DNA from: Leptidea sinapis
Taxonomy: Eukaryota > Arthropoda > Insecta > Lepidoptera > Pieridae
DNA length: 64,000 nt
Assembly (NCBI RefSeq): GCF_905404315.1
Contig: NC_066288.1
Span: forward strand, 9,882,501-9,946,500
Direction: 5' to 3'
Position numbers and translations under genes: made by a program. Below are positions 30,121-40,480 of this stretch, in pieces. Below the pieces are notes generated by a model, which saw nothing but the letters and a program-made list of their open reading frames with translations, ran no database searches and was not told where the DNA came from. Every line of letters starts with the position of its first letter. The first letter of the stretch is position 1.

Positions 30121-30198
30121 ATGCCAGGTTGCGTAGTAAAACTTTGTAAAAAGAATACTTCAAGAAATAAGAAAGACACTGGGATCACAAATTATGAG
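30121..30198 (+). pseudogene. THAP-domain-like first exon, copy 3
   Basis: ATG 30121 opens MPGCVVKLCKKNTSRNKKDTG, with both Cys of the THAP start kept. Identity with 11188-11275 is about 85-90% by eye and extends ~30 bp past the exon-like end into TATTTTGTATTTTATT. The exon ends near GAG/TAAGTATT, one base short of a GTAAGT donor. It sits between the mariner (ends 30067) and a mori-like mariner remnant. Confidence 0.5.
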
Positions 30199-30204
30199 TA
30201 AGTA

Positions 30205-30560
30205 TTTTGTATTTTATTGTAGTTTTTCGTACAAACACTGCGTGGACGGCTAGATCTTTTTCTGTCAAAAATATTGGAGGTCTCATTGTACCTCTTAATA
30301 GCCCGGTACACAAATATTTTACTGATACCAAGTGAATGGAGAATTTAAAAAATTGCAATAACTGCTCCATAATTACTTTGTCTAATGCAATCACAGCGAT
30401 TCGGTTCTCTTTATCACCCCACTCCATTTTAATATCGCAAAACATTGTACATTGTATTGGCGCCAAAATGAGAAAACTCAATGAATAATCTTATTAAAAT
30501 GACAGATTCCAAATTCAAATGTAATATTTTGTTTATTATTATTTATGGCCAGACTAAGTA
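30205..30560 (-). pseudogene. mori/maT-like Tc1/mariner, 5' part
   Basis: The minus-strand frame 30185-30481 encodes the N-terminal DNA-binding part (ENRIAVIALDK, then frame changes, with DRKR- and VRTK-like words in other frames). Upstream, 30541-30556 reads TTATGGCCAGACTAAG, the complement of a TTAGTCTGGCCATAA terminus. The catalytic half is missing. It matches 46330-46690 closely, so both come from one family. Confidence 0.65.
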
Positions 30561-31098
30561 TTTAAAACGTAACATAATTTGGAAATATATACAACGGTAT
30601 TGATTGCAGTGTAGTATATTTCGTGAACAAGTTATTTTTTGTTCGTGCAGGGACTTAATTGGGGTACGAGAGTTCACATGGTTGTTGCAAACATGTGTTA
30701 ACATAAGAATACATTTGATGCAATGACATTATTTAGTTGCACAGTCGTGTTAATGGGCGGGTCGGGTAGAAGGGAAGGGGGCCACCCAACTGAATCATTT
30801 GTAATTTCTTTCATTCAATTTTAAAGTTATTCAAAAAGCAGCTCCCCCGCGCAATCGTAGCTTTATTAGAGGTTCACTTATTCACAATATTGAATTACGA
30901 GCACGCCGTGCCTGCCTTTTACATATTTACCAGCGGGTGTAGTGATGTGCTAAACCATATTCTTACATTACATTATATTTATTATGTAATTTTATGTTTA
31001 AATCTTTAGTTATAACTCCTATCTACTATAAGATGTTATGTTCTAAAGTTCTATCTGTACAGAAGTAGCAGGTACTATGTAACACTAAATTAAATTTG
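30561..31098. other. No recognised feature
   Basis: Mixed AT-rich sequence with a GC-richer patch near 30770-30900. No gene or repeat identified. Confidence 0.35.
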
Positions 31099-31404
31099 AA
31101 CTTTAAAAAAATAACAAATTGTTTAGATTTAAAAGGGCGACATCTCGAGTCAATTTCCTAATTTGCAAATATTGAGCAGGCTATCAACTGTAAAGTAGAT
31201 CCTGTAGATGAAGCCACAACCTGACAACTGAACAAGACACAAGATATACGAACGATGCGTTAGTCGAACGGTTGAAAGAGCGCTCGCACGGAAAGCGAGA
31301 GGTTCAAGTCACGCATCGTTCATAAATTTTGTTTTCAAATTAAATTTGTGCAATTAATTCCAGTTAGTGTAGTAACTTTAAAAAAATAACAAATTGTTTA
31401 GATT
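31099..31404 (+). mobile_element. tRNA-like SINE between 31 bp direct repeats, copy 1
   Basis: A 244 bp insert (31130-31373) is flanked by perfect 31 bp repeats (31099-31129 and 31374-31404, starting AACTTTAAAAAAATAAC). Inside, 31253-31320 folds like a tRNA with a 10 bp closing stem GAACGATGCG/CGCATCGTTC and an anticodon-type stem CTCGC/GCGAG. The A and B boxes are degraded. The 5' half (GACATCTCGAGTCAATTTC to GTAGATCCTGTAGATGAAGC) is shared with the copy at 33.55 kb. Confidence 0.75.
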
Positions 31405-32059
31405 CCATGTATGATTTTGTGTCAGCGTATTTTTGTGCTGAAAAATCACTTTGAATGTTAAATTCAATCAATCCATTTCTTTGTTAAACAATGTGTATAC
31501 TTTATAATATGAAAGATACTCATAAATATGCTGTACCTGTATATATTTCATGAGCTGTAATGCATTATTTTGGAAACATTATAATAGTGATGTGGCTGTG
31601 ACTGTAATGCTATCATTACATCCCTATGATGCAGTGCTTTATGTAAGGGTGTTATATATGGAGGCACCATCTACCACTTGCGGTCATTAAACGTCATAGC
31701 AAAAAGTATATAATGAGTGGCGGCTGCGGGCGGGATTATAATATAGGACACGTGTTCCCGGAGGATAGCCGCGGCGCGCACGTCATTATATCTGCACATA
31801 ATGTGGAGGAGAGTCTCAGTACATTACAACCACCCCCCCTCCCCGGAGGAACCCGGCGCCCAGGACTGAGTACCAGCCGCAGGGAGCGGAGGAACGACTT
31901 TTTGTTGATTACTTCGTAGAGAATGTGGCCACAGAGGTGCGGAGAGCGGAGCGATCTGTTTAGCCTGGCTGCTTGTACATTACTGAATACAAAGTAGTAA
32001 TTATAACAATATAATTTATATTATGCCTTATAATAATTATTGTATAAACATCATGTACA
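31405..32059. other. No gene; GC-richer patch 31700-31960
   Basis: The patch contains short G+C-rich runs such as ACCCGGCGCC. The plus-strand ORF 31713-31919 has no domain. It matches no repeat I know and may be host regulatory or exonic DNA. Confidence 0.35.
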
Positions 32060-32290
32060 AACGTCGAAAAAAAGAGCAGCGGACTGTTAACCTCTATTTT
32101 CAGCGACGCACGCACACTAAACTAAGGCGACATACGTATTGCGAGTATAAGACGTACATGTACACGTCATGTACACTAAAGTAATAAAACTGGCCTGTTT
32201 TCATGCATTGTCTAACAGCAAGGGGCTTTACCTAGATGTATTAATTATCTAAGATTGCTACTTTAGCAAAGATAATAAAATAAATTCATT
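32060..32290. repeat. Dispersed repeat, related copy at 58.4 kb
   Basis: It shares AACCTCTATTTT, a GACGTA block, and TCACAGCAAGGNCTTTAYCTAGAYGTATWAATTAT-like sequence with 58385-58550, in the same orientation. Non-coding. Confidence 0.5.
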
Positions 32291-32640
32291 TCAAATGCAA
32301 TTCTAACATGAATGACTGGTCAACGTCAAGTTAAAAAAAATAATAATATAAATGTTACTTTAACGCAAAAATTAAAGAAGATGGGCTGTCTCTACTTGTA
32401 CTTACATTATAATATAGTTGATACTGCATTATGTGTCAGTTTTTAACATTTGAACCACGCGCAGTTCATCCGAGCTCACACTTCAGGTGTTAGGTGGTCA
32501 GTTCAGGTGACCCGACTCCTGTAAGCGGTGCAGCACGCTCGGGTCTGCACAACCATCGCGTCACCGCCGTCGGCTCCCTTCCTTAATCATGAGTTATGGA
32601 GGTTTATCAATGTGATCTTCTCGCATACCACTAGATACAG

Positions 32641-32887
32641 ATGAGTGGCAATGAAACAAATAAATAATATGTTTGCAAAACTGAAGTGGCAGTGGGCAGA
32701 GCACATAACTCGACGGACAGATGGCCGACCACGTATCGGAAGACGCCGAGTTGGTAGGCCCCCCACAAGATGGACTGACAATGTGGTCAAAATCGTCGGA
32801 ATACGTTGCTCATGGTCACAGCAGGACCGATCATCGTGGAGATCTTTGAGGAAAGCCTTTGAACAACAGTTGACGTCTTCTGGCTGA
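32641..32887 (+). pseudogene. RTE-type LINE ORF, C-terminal end
   Basis: An open frame of ~80 codons carries the conserved tail of RTE LINE proteins: LKWQWAEHITRRTDGR, RRRVGRPPTRWTDNVVKI and a final WRSLRKAFEQQLTSSG, ending TGA 32885-32887. It starts abruptly, as expected for a 5'-truncated insertion. The catalytic RT and endonuclease are absent. Confidence 0.8.
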
Positions 32888-33094
32888 TATGAATCAATTA
32901 ATACCAAACTTATATTATATTTATGGGATATTTACTCAAAGCAGAGATAGTAATTTGGTGTACAAATTGTTGTAAGGCACTGTTGCGTGCAGTGTAAAAG
33001 TTGTAGACGGCATCTTCTACACTACAAGCAGTAAGCAGTGACGACCAGCCAGTTGATGAAAAAAATTATTAATAGCACTGTAACTACCTTTTTT

Positions 33095-33350
33095 AAATAA
33101 GTTAATGTTCCCCGCATCACGTTGACGTCTGGCATTCCACAACCGCACGTTTTGCTAGAAATTTCTTGCCTCGCACAGCCACTTTGTGGAATCAATTACC
33201 GGCTGCGGTTTTCCCGAACAGATACAACTTAGGGGCCTTCAAGAAAAAATTACCTTAAAGGCTAGCAGCGCATTTCTTGACACCTGTTGTTGCGGATGTC
33301 CATGGGCGGTTGCTTCACCTATCCCCTCCCGTGAGCCTCTTGCCCGTATG
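33095..33350 (+). pseudogene. Jockey-like LINE ORF2, C-terminal end
   Basis: Plus-strand words DVWHSTTARFARNFLPRTATLWNQLP and AAVFPNRYNLGAFKKKL match the tail of LINE ORF2 also seen at 43.9-44.4 kb and, in reverse, 51.2-51.8 kb. A TAA follows KKLP, and further family residues occur beyond it. Confidence 0.75.
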
Positions 33351-33547
33351 CCCTAAATTTAACTAAAACTCACACATTTAATGAAGAAAGCGTATTATAA
33401 GGTTCTGGAATGACAAAATGATAAAAATGTATGGATACTGTGAATAATGTGAAGGGACGATAACTCCGCTGAGATTGTTGCCGGTAAGAACGACTCTTGA
33501 TTATCCTTAACCGATGGCATCAAAAGTGACTTTCAAAACATTTTCGA

Positions 33548-33775
33548 ATTTGAATTTGAAGAGCGACATCTCAAGTCAATTTCAAGGTTATCAACTTTAA
33601 AGTAGATCCTGTAGATGAAGCAACAACGTGAGAGTTGAACGAGGCATACAAGATTTTATGACTATACGTCACTCGAACTGTTAGCTCAGTTGGAAGAGCA
33701 CTCGCACGGAACGCGAGAGGTCGTGGGTTCGATTACCGCATCGTTCATAAAATTTTGTTTTCAAATTTTATTAGT
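33548..33775 (+). mobile_element. tRNA-like SINE, copy 2
   Basis: Same unit as 31130-31373, with better-kept polymerase III boxes: A box TAGCTCAGTTGG (~33683), D-arm GCTC/GAGC, anticodon-type stem CTCGC/GCGAG and B-box-like GGTTCGATTAC (~33725). The acceptor side ends ATCGTTC. Not a functional tRNA gene, because the T-arm is imperfect and the loop lacks a proper U33. Confidence 0.65.
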
Positions 33776-34380
33776 GTATGGATATGTCAATAAGTATGTA
33801 TATCTGTAGTCATGTACCTACAAATTGTACCTAAATGAAAAGAAGTTTCATTTCATATGAAAATGGAAGTCGCTTCGCTTGTGAGCGTGGAGTGGGCCTG
33901 CTCACATTACTTGATAGTGCATTTGATTTATTTTTACATTTGCGCTCAGAACGCTCATTACTGCATGCATTTCACTAACGAACGAGATGAATTGCGAGAT
34001 ATACATAACATAGCCCAGGAGCTAGGTATCACGTGGTAGTGATCGCTTAGACGTGTAGGCTTATGTCCATCGATTGTATTTATTTACTTGCATGTTTTGA
34101 TGTGTAATATTAATATTTTCTTTTGGATGATCTAAAATCTAGAGTGCTATAGAACCCAACAATTGTAATATAATGGAAACTTCTCAAAGTGTATGAAGCC
34201 ACGAAAATTGTACAGGCGAACAATTTACTTTGAGTTATAAAAATGTAAATATGAAGGCATTACTCCTGTTAACAATAGTTTACATAATATTATGAGATTC
34301 AATAACATAAATTGTTATGCCAGAAATATATATAATCCCGTTTGGATTTAATAATTGGAATGTGAGCTATCTCCTGGCCT
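33776..34380. other. No recognised feature
   Basis: The ORF 33857-34039 starts at ATG but has no domain. AT-rich otherwise. Confidence 0.35.
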
Positions 34381-34640
34381 ATGTAGTGGTGGGTAGGTAG
34401 AGTGCGGATCAAAAATGGCCGGGCACATAGCTCGCTCTTTGTCTACATTTAACGAGTCAGATCCGCCCCGTAACGAGCGGCCCGTAATGACTGCGAGCCC
34501 CGCCATCATCGGGACAATGACATTATGCGATAGTTCGCTGTACAGGTAAGTTGTAATCAGCGGGAGTGGCGAAGTAAGGCCGCGGTCACACGGGACGACC
34601 ACTGGGCGGCTGTCTCTATAGAGCTTCAAATATTATTTTT
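34381..34640. other. GC-richer single-copy-looking patch with a strong splice donor
   Basis: A ~260 bp patch unlike any repeat here. On the plus strand an ATG at 34487 opens 19 codons up to TACAG|GTAAGT (exon end 34545), a strong donor match. This could be a short first coding exon of a host gene. No start context, homology or downstream exon supports it yet. The minus-strand ORF 34348-34629 also lacks domains. Confidence 0.3.
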
Positions 34641-35489
34641 AATTAATCTTAACAAGAGTAATCCTGGGTTATGAATTATGAAATAATAAATATTTAACAA
34701 TTTCTCACTTTAGTAATACATATCTTTGCAAAATTTGATCCTTATCAGCAACACAGTCCATTGATTCAGTAATACTGACTACAATTTTTTGAAAAATCAT
34801 TCGAGTCGATTTCCATTAAAAGTTCAATAAATTAAAAAAAAAACTAAATATGCAGTTATTGGGTCTTATAAATCAGGTCAGACTCCTTTCACGACTTTCC
34901 TCTAAGTCTCGTAGTTTCCGACTTGGACATCACCGCCCTTCGCATTAAACTACCCTGTATATGTTACATAAAAATATTTTAATTTGCTCTAACTGTCCTA
35001 TCAGATATTTCCAGTAAAAAATTCTGGCAACCAGTATTCTGTACTATTCAGACTCCTGCCACTCAGCCTTCCGATCCTGCCACAGGCGCGAACATGGCGA
35101 TATATTGTGATATTTTACTACGGTTTCTATTGCCTTGATGTTCAGGATTTCCCAAGAACTCTACTAGACACCTTCATATATGTTTCATATGGTACTTTTT
35201 AACTATTTTTAACTTGTTTTCCCTCGTTTTCTAATTGCACTTCCACCGTGATAATCACAGCAGAATCTTTCGCCCACAACAGAAAACAACTGGTCTAGTT
35301 GGTGATTTTTTGGTTCAAGTTGATGGAGTTGTTTTTGCTAATATCTTTAGAAGCTCTGCATAGTTAAGACAAACAAGTCGTCCACGTGATCTGGGGTCGT
35401 TCTGGTTTGCTGCAACATCCACTTTTAAACATAATTACAGCATCAAACAGATAATATAATTAAGGTGATTTTAATATATATTTTTTAAA
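34641..35489. other. No recognised feature
   Basis: Unrecognised AT-rich sequence. No gene. Confidence 0.35.
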
Positions 35490-35760
35490 ATATAATGTGA
35501 GTTAGGCCTAGAGGAGTGCTCCCCCCTGCTGGCGCACTCCCTCCCGTTCTCGAGCAGCCTCCTATTGTCCATTCCGTTAATGATGTGCTTTGATTTGTTG
35601 ATGCGATGCCGCCGCCATCGCCACGGAGTCTCAACACAGACAAGAGAGGAGCTCTCGCCGCCGCACACCGACTATGTACGAGCCTATGTACCGACGACTG
35701 AAAGAGGCCGTACTCACTAACACTCTCTCTGAGCAAATCGCTTTGACAATTGTCGAGTTG
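35490..35760. other. GC-richer patch, unclassified
   Basis: Contains CTGCTGGCGCACTCCC and GCCGCCGCCATCGCC-type sequence. Several overlapping minus-strand ORFs (35471-35816) but no domain in any. Possible regulatory or exonic host DNA. Confidence 0.3.
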
Positions 35761-35895
35761 TACTTGTTATTAGTGAGTTGTGATTTTGTATGTAGAATCT
35801 GATTATAACATAACATAGACAGAAACAGACAAGATAATTTACTTTGAATATGATTAATAATTATATAACTATACGTCCGGCTATGTGTGTATATA

Positions 35896-36183
35896 TTTTT
35901 TTATGAAACTAAGGAACGAGACGAGCACGACGTTCAGCTGATGGTAATTGATGATGGTAATTCTTGAAAAACCCTAAAATTCTGAGCGGCACTACAATTG
36001 CGCTCGTCATCTTGAGGCATAAGATGTTACGTCTCATTTGCCCAGCAATTTCACTAGCTACGACACCCTTGAGAGCGAAGAAATACAGTAATTTTTACAC
36101 CTTACTGCTTCATGGCAGAATAGGCGCCGTTGTGGTATCCATAATCTAGCCTGCATCCTGTGCAAAGGAGTCTCCGACTGGTA
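35896..36183 (-). mobile_element. Family A SINE-like repeat, copy 5
   Basis: Reverse orientation with T-run at left, GACGAGCACGACGTTCAGCTGATGG, and right end CTGTGCAAAGGAGTCTCC. About 30 bp are missing after GATGGTAATT, where the family has the CATTACAATG block. Confidence 0.7.
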
Positions 36184-36329
36184 AGCCATACTGGTAAAGC
36201 TTTGCCATAGCAAACTTCCACAAAATAAGATTCATATAATATGTTCGAAACGGAAGCGAAAACGGGAACCAGAACTGGAATAGGACACGAGATAATCTTC
36301 AATTCCACACTTGCATATTATTTTTAAAA

Positions 36330-36369
36330 ACCCTTCATCTACACGGACGAAGTGGGGGGCATCAGCTAG
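36330..36369 (+). repeat. Helitron-type 3' terminus
   Basis: ACACGGACGAAGTGGGGGGCATCAGCTAG|T is a common lepidopteran terminal block with CTAG at 36366-36369 followed by T. The 5' end was not identified. Confidence 0.5.
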
Positions 36370-36599
36370 TAAAAAATAAAAATGTAGTCGAGTCTGCCTG
36401 CTGTTCGGGGGTTCAGAGTGATGTTAAGTAAAATTCACAGTTCTGGTTTTAACATTCAATGAAATACAATCGAGTATTGCTGTGAAACAGTTCCATCTCC
36501 AGTGAACAATTGATACTTAGAAAAGATTTCAACGCAAACAAAGCTTTACGAACGCCCTTCTAGTTAAGTTAAATATCAATATATTATAATTGTTATTAA

Positions 36600-36900
36600 A
36601 TTTATTTATTAGTATTAATTGACTTACTCAAAGTAATCAGCAACTCAATTTATTTAATTGCACGTCAACCTGCTTCCTTCGTAATGTCATTGAATCCCTG
36701 CGTAAGAGAGCTTATTTGTAGAAATTACTATAATTTTTATTACACTAAAAATAATCTGTATGTCCCTAAATCTGTTGTACATGCCAGTTATTGATATTTT
36801 TGCTATGTGTCTTATAATAGTAAGTCTCCTTGTTGATATTTTTAGATTTGTGCATGAATATTGTTGGTTTGTCAAATAAAGAAAAATAAAAAAATAAGTA
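36600..36900 (+). repeat. Probable LINE 3' end
   Basis: AT-rich sequence ends TTTGTCAAATAAAGAAAAATAAAAAAATAAG, resembling an A-tailed LINE or transcript 3' end. The preceding block has no intact coding frame. Confidence 0.35.
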
Positions 36901-37430
36901 TATTAGATAACATAATCAGCCACGGAATGGCTTTTCGTGCGGTGTTTTCTTTAATTAACGAAAAGGGCAAAACCGTTTTTCCTGAAATCAATCATTGACA
37001 CCAATTTCTGGTGACCGGATTTGACTTGCCATTTTATGATTGTTGTTTAATGGTCACTTATTTAAAGTATTATCGTGACATGCGTTTGACATTATAGAAT
37101 GGTAGAGAAAAGGTAAGAATGTTTATCTAAACCCATGCTTTAAATCGTTTATTAATGATTCTGAAACAGTTAGCTTATTACCAACATTAAAACACCCAAT
37201 GTAGTAATAACCATTACATCATCCAAACGAGTGTTGTAATGTTGTACTGAATTTCATAACAACACTACTTGTTTTTTTTTTCCATCCCTTCATGCGCTAA
37301 GAGTTTCAACAGACAGCCACATTTTTATTGCTCGCTGCGTGGTATCTGTATGAATTTCAAAAAAAGAACATTTTCGTTTACGCGCGTTCCACACTACCAG
37401 AACGTGGCGCGCCGTAAAAAAAATAGTCAT

Positions 37431-38231
37431 AAAAAAGGCATAAAAGGCATTTATTTTCACAAAATTGATTCCTTTAGAATTCTTTTTGATGTCATTTCTT
37501 AAACTACTAGATTCTACTACCGCTTCGGAAATAAATGGCGCTCTGAGAGAGAAGAAGCGGCGCAAGAAACTCTCCCAGCATTCTTTTTTTTACGCTCGTT
37601 TCAATAAAAATGTACAATATTGTACAGTCATTTCTATCGATATAAAATAATCACAATCTAGTCCCAGGCTGTCCGATCATTTAGATATTCAGCAGTGGAG
37701 TAATAGGATTTACGACAGAGCCATTTTTTTATAAAACATTTAAATTTATTTATAGATAATGCCTGAACAGTGGCTGGGACTTTATTGTAGAAGTGTATAC
37801 ATTTACCCTTAAAGCTATTATGTATCTTATGAAGCCTACTAGAATAAGTTACAAGCAATCCCTTATTTCTAGTGTTATAATAATGAAAATCACTATTAAG
37901 AGCAAGACGATTTTTGTGAACATATATTAAATTTTCATAAATGTACTGACAATGAACAGTCATAATATTTATTTCTTTAAATTTTTCTTTGAGAGACTGT
38001 CTATAACCAAGCTGATATATAGCACGAACAGCTCTCTTTTGCAGTGCAAACACTATATCAATGTCAGCAGCATGACCCCATAGTAATATACCGTACGTCA
38101 TGATGCTGTGAAAATAACTAAAGTACACTAATCTAGCGGTCGCAACATTCGTGTACTCTCTAATCTTTCTAACTGCATATGCCGCAGAGCTGAGTCTATC
38201 TGCTAGATGGGTAATATGTGGTGTAGGTGTA
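37431..38231 (-). mobile_element. LINE 3' fragment inserted in the foldback arm
   Basis: About 800 bp absent from the right arm, where GCGCGCCGGTAAAAAAG joins directly to TAGGTTATT. The A/T-rich 3' end is at the left (TAAAAAAAATAG). The right boundary shows GTAGGTGTAGGTTATT, a doubled GTAGGT. It carries the ORF2 end at 37658-38128 and its 3' UTR. Confidence 0.75.
37658..38128 (-). pseudogene. LINE reverse transcriptase C-terminal region (Jockey/CR1-like)
   Basis: 156 open codons on the minus strand begin within YFSYFHSIMTYGILLWG, a conserved post-RT block of this LINE group. They continue with FALQKRAVRAIYQL, IYENLIYVHKN, YNTRNKGLL and a final FIKKWLCRKSYYSTAEYL-type tail. Sequence upstream to ~38230 (AHLADRLSSAAYAVRKIREYT-like) is continuous with it. 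No catalytic YADD box is present, so the copy is 5' truncated. Fragments of the same or a close family lie at 4.7-5.9, 55.7, 59.3 and 63.8 kb. Confidence 0.8.
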
Positions 38232-38534
38232 GGTTATTCGAAACCCCGCCATTTTCTTGAAAAAATGAGCGATTCAAGTTTTGACAGCACACCGCCTGAT
38301 ATTTTAAACGCTGCAAAAGAACATAATATTCAAGTGAATTTTAATTATTGCACTATACAAAATGTAAATTACTACTAAAATAAATAATTCTTTCATTAAT
38401 ACTTAGATTATTTGTATATCATCAGTAATGGATGATATAAGGTTACTACTAGGACAGGCTGTTTTAATGTTAGCAGTAACACACGCATTACATAGATGGA
38501 CCCAATCAAAGGTCCAATTCAAACCCACATCCAC

Positions 38535-38599
38535 ACACTCACTCACTCACTCACTCACACACACACACACACACACACATACACACACACACACACACA
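38535..38599. repeat. (ACTC)n-(AC)n microsatellite
   Basis: About five ACTC units, then ~20 AC units with one ACAT interruption, at the centre of the foldback. The ORF 38496-38687 reads through it and is not a gene. Confidence 0.9.
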
Positions 38600-39261
38600 A
38601 TTAATTGTAAATTGTAAAATTTGGTTTTTAATCATTTCTAAGGAAGTTAAAGTCTCAACCACTAAAAAATGTATATGTAATCTTTGAAATAAACGAAATT
38701 TATTTATTTATTTATATTAATTATAGTAGTAATTTACATTTTGTGTAGTGCAATAATTAAAATTCACTTAAATATTATGTTCTTTTGGAAATTTATCGCT
38801 CATTTTTTGTAAACAAAACAATAAAAATTTCGAAGAAAAATGGCGGGGATTCCAATAACCTACTTTTTTACCGGCGCGCGACGTTCTGGTAAAATGTTCT
38901 TTTTTTGAAATTCATACAGATGCCACGCATCGAGCAATAAGAATGTGGCTGTCTGTTAAAACTCATTTAAACTCGTTGTTATGAAATTCAGTACAACATT
39001 ACAACACTCTTTTGGATGATGTAATGGTTATTAGAACATTGGGTGTTTTAATGTTGGCAATAAGCTGACTGTTTCAGAATCTTTATTAGAGGATTTAAAG
39101 CATGGGTATATAAATAACTATTACCACATTGTTATCATTGATTTAATAAGGCAAGCTAGTTTCGTATGGACGTGCTTCAGACACTTAATATATTTAAGGT
39201 GCTGCTATCAACGCCCGTGTGTTTAAACTGTACACGTTGCAGTATTATTACCACCACCACA

Positions 39262-39446
39262 CAGATTCCTTCGTCCGCTGACAAGGAGTAATGAGTAGCA
39301 TTATTGCGTTTCAGTTATCTTATGTCTTAAAGTCACGGGTGCAGCTGTGCAGCCAGTCAGAAATTAGAGATTTTCAAAAATCCTGAACGGGACTGCATTT
39401 TAATGGGCACAGCTATCTAACCTTGAGGTGAACCTGTTGCTCTTAT
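39262..39446 (+). repeat. Family A SINE-like repeat, copy 6, old
   Basis: Heavily diverged. Recognisable blocks are ACCACCACA, AGCATTATTGCGTTTCAG, TTCAAAAATCCTGAACGGGACTGCATTTTAATGGGCA and GAACCTGTTGCTCTTATT. Confidence 0.5.
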
Positions 39447-39829
39447 TGACAAATTTACTCACAAAAATAATGAAATATTCAGCTTATCTCTTGTATGAGT
39501 ATTTGCTGCTGACTATCGTTCTAGGTGTAATAAGTGTGTTTCAGCAAATTAGTACAAACATAAAAATTAAGTAATAATTTAATTAATAGCAACGCCTTAA
39601 ATTTGGTGGTAATTTTTGATCTAGATTGAAGAGCACAACTAAAGTTAAAGTCCACCAGATGATTATTTAACACATATTTCAAAGAACTACATTTGTTTCC
39701 CCAAACCAAATATAATAAATTTATTTGTAAATGATGTAAAATAAACCTTTAACAAATCTTTAATATTATAATATTCACAGTGCGATACTAAAGCAAACAT
39801 CAAATATAAAAATGTAATTCAGTGAATAA

Positions 39830-40115
39830 TTTGAAAGCGGATCCGAGCTTTGTGACTCCAGAGAGCACCGGGCGTGGTCCGCAGCCGCGACGTAATGATC
39901 AAGTCCAATTTCAAAGGCTTTCATTATCAAAGAGGCTGAAGCCCCCTTCGTTATCGGCGACTTTGCCCCAACAAAGTAATATGGAAATGGAATACCACTA
40001 GAGACCCTGAAGTTGCGACAGCAAGAGCCGAGATCCAATGGAAAGTATTGTGTACACTTGGGGACAACGCTGCGGACACGCATTGTGTACTAGGCTAAAG
40101 CAACCGGAGGTAAGT
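39830..40115. other. GC-richer patch ending at a strong splice donor
   Basis: A patch of ~280 bp, not a recognised repeat. It ends CCGGAG|GTAAGTTTTT (GT at 40110-40111). The minus-strand ORF 39775-40083 (102 codons) and short plus-strand frames have no domain. It could be a non-coding or coding host exon. Confidence 0.3.
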
Positions 40116-40344
40116 TTTTATGGCGTAATACTGCTCTTATATATTATCAAAACAAAAGTATTACGTTATTCAAAGGAATTGTTAAAAAACGTGTGTGTGG
40201 TAAAGGTTACTATAGCATAAATGACTTTCTTAATGATACCACAGATTGGGAATGGAGTGACCGCCCGTCAGAAGTCAGGCTATTAAATAATAAGTTTAAT
40301 TGTACAATATTACTTTGTAAACATATTTTTTCGATGAAAAAAAA

Positions 40345-40480
40345 AGCCCGCTGAGTTTGTTGCGCCCGTTCTCCTCAGGTCTGAGGCATTCATTTTGGAA
40401 TCGGTGGTAGTTTTTGACTTTCAATTAGTGATGTCACATCCTATTTTGAATAAAAATATTTGAATTTGAATTAAATTAAA
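40345..40480 (+). repeat. LINE 3' end fragment
   Basis: GCGCCCGTTCTCCTCAGGTCTGAGGCATT, then TTTTTGACTTTCAATTAGTGATGTCA and the terminal TTTTGAATAAAAATATTTGAATTTGAATT. It is the inverted counterpart of 7030-7190. Confidence 0.6.

Larger units (their letters stand above)
37128..39115. mobile_element. Large foldback (inverted-repeat) element, interrupted by a LINE
   Basis: The left arm, 37128-37430 continued at 38232-38374, and the right arm, 38722-39115, are inverted copies over ~430 bp. Paired blocks include ACCCATGCTTTAAAT/ATTTAAAGCATGGGT, CAACATTAAAACACCCAATG, CATACAGATGCCACGC-type sequence, and GTAATTTACATTTTG. The centre (38375-38721) holds a microsatellite. The left arm is split by a LINE fragment, and the right arm shows the unsplit order. 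Confidence 0.75.

Noticed and set aside
32645..32907. Host gene from the arginine-rich ORFs on both strands
   Set aside because: The plus-strand frame is the known tail of RTE LINEs. The minus-strand ORF is its shadow.
33670..33750. tRNA gene
   Set aside because: The cloverleaf is imperfect, the anticodon loop lacks U33, and the same block with the same 5' flank occurs at 31.25 kb inside a SINE.
38496..38687. His/Thr-rich protein
   Set aside because: It is a read-through of the (ACTC)n(AC)n microsatellite.
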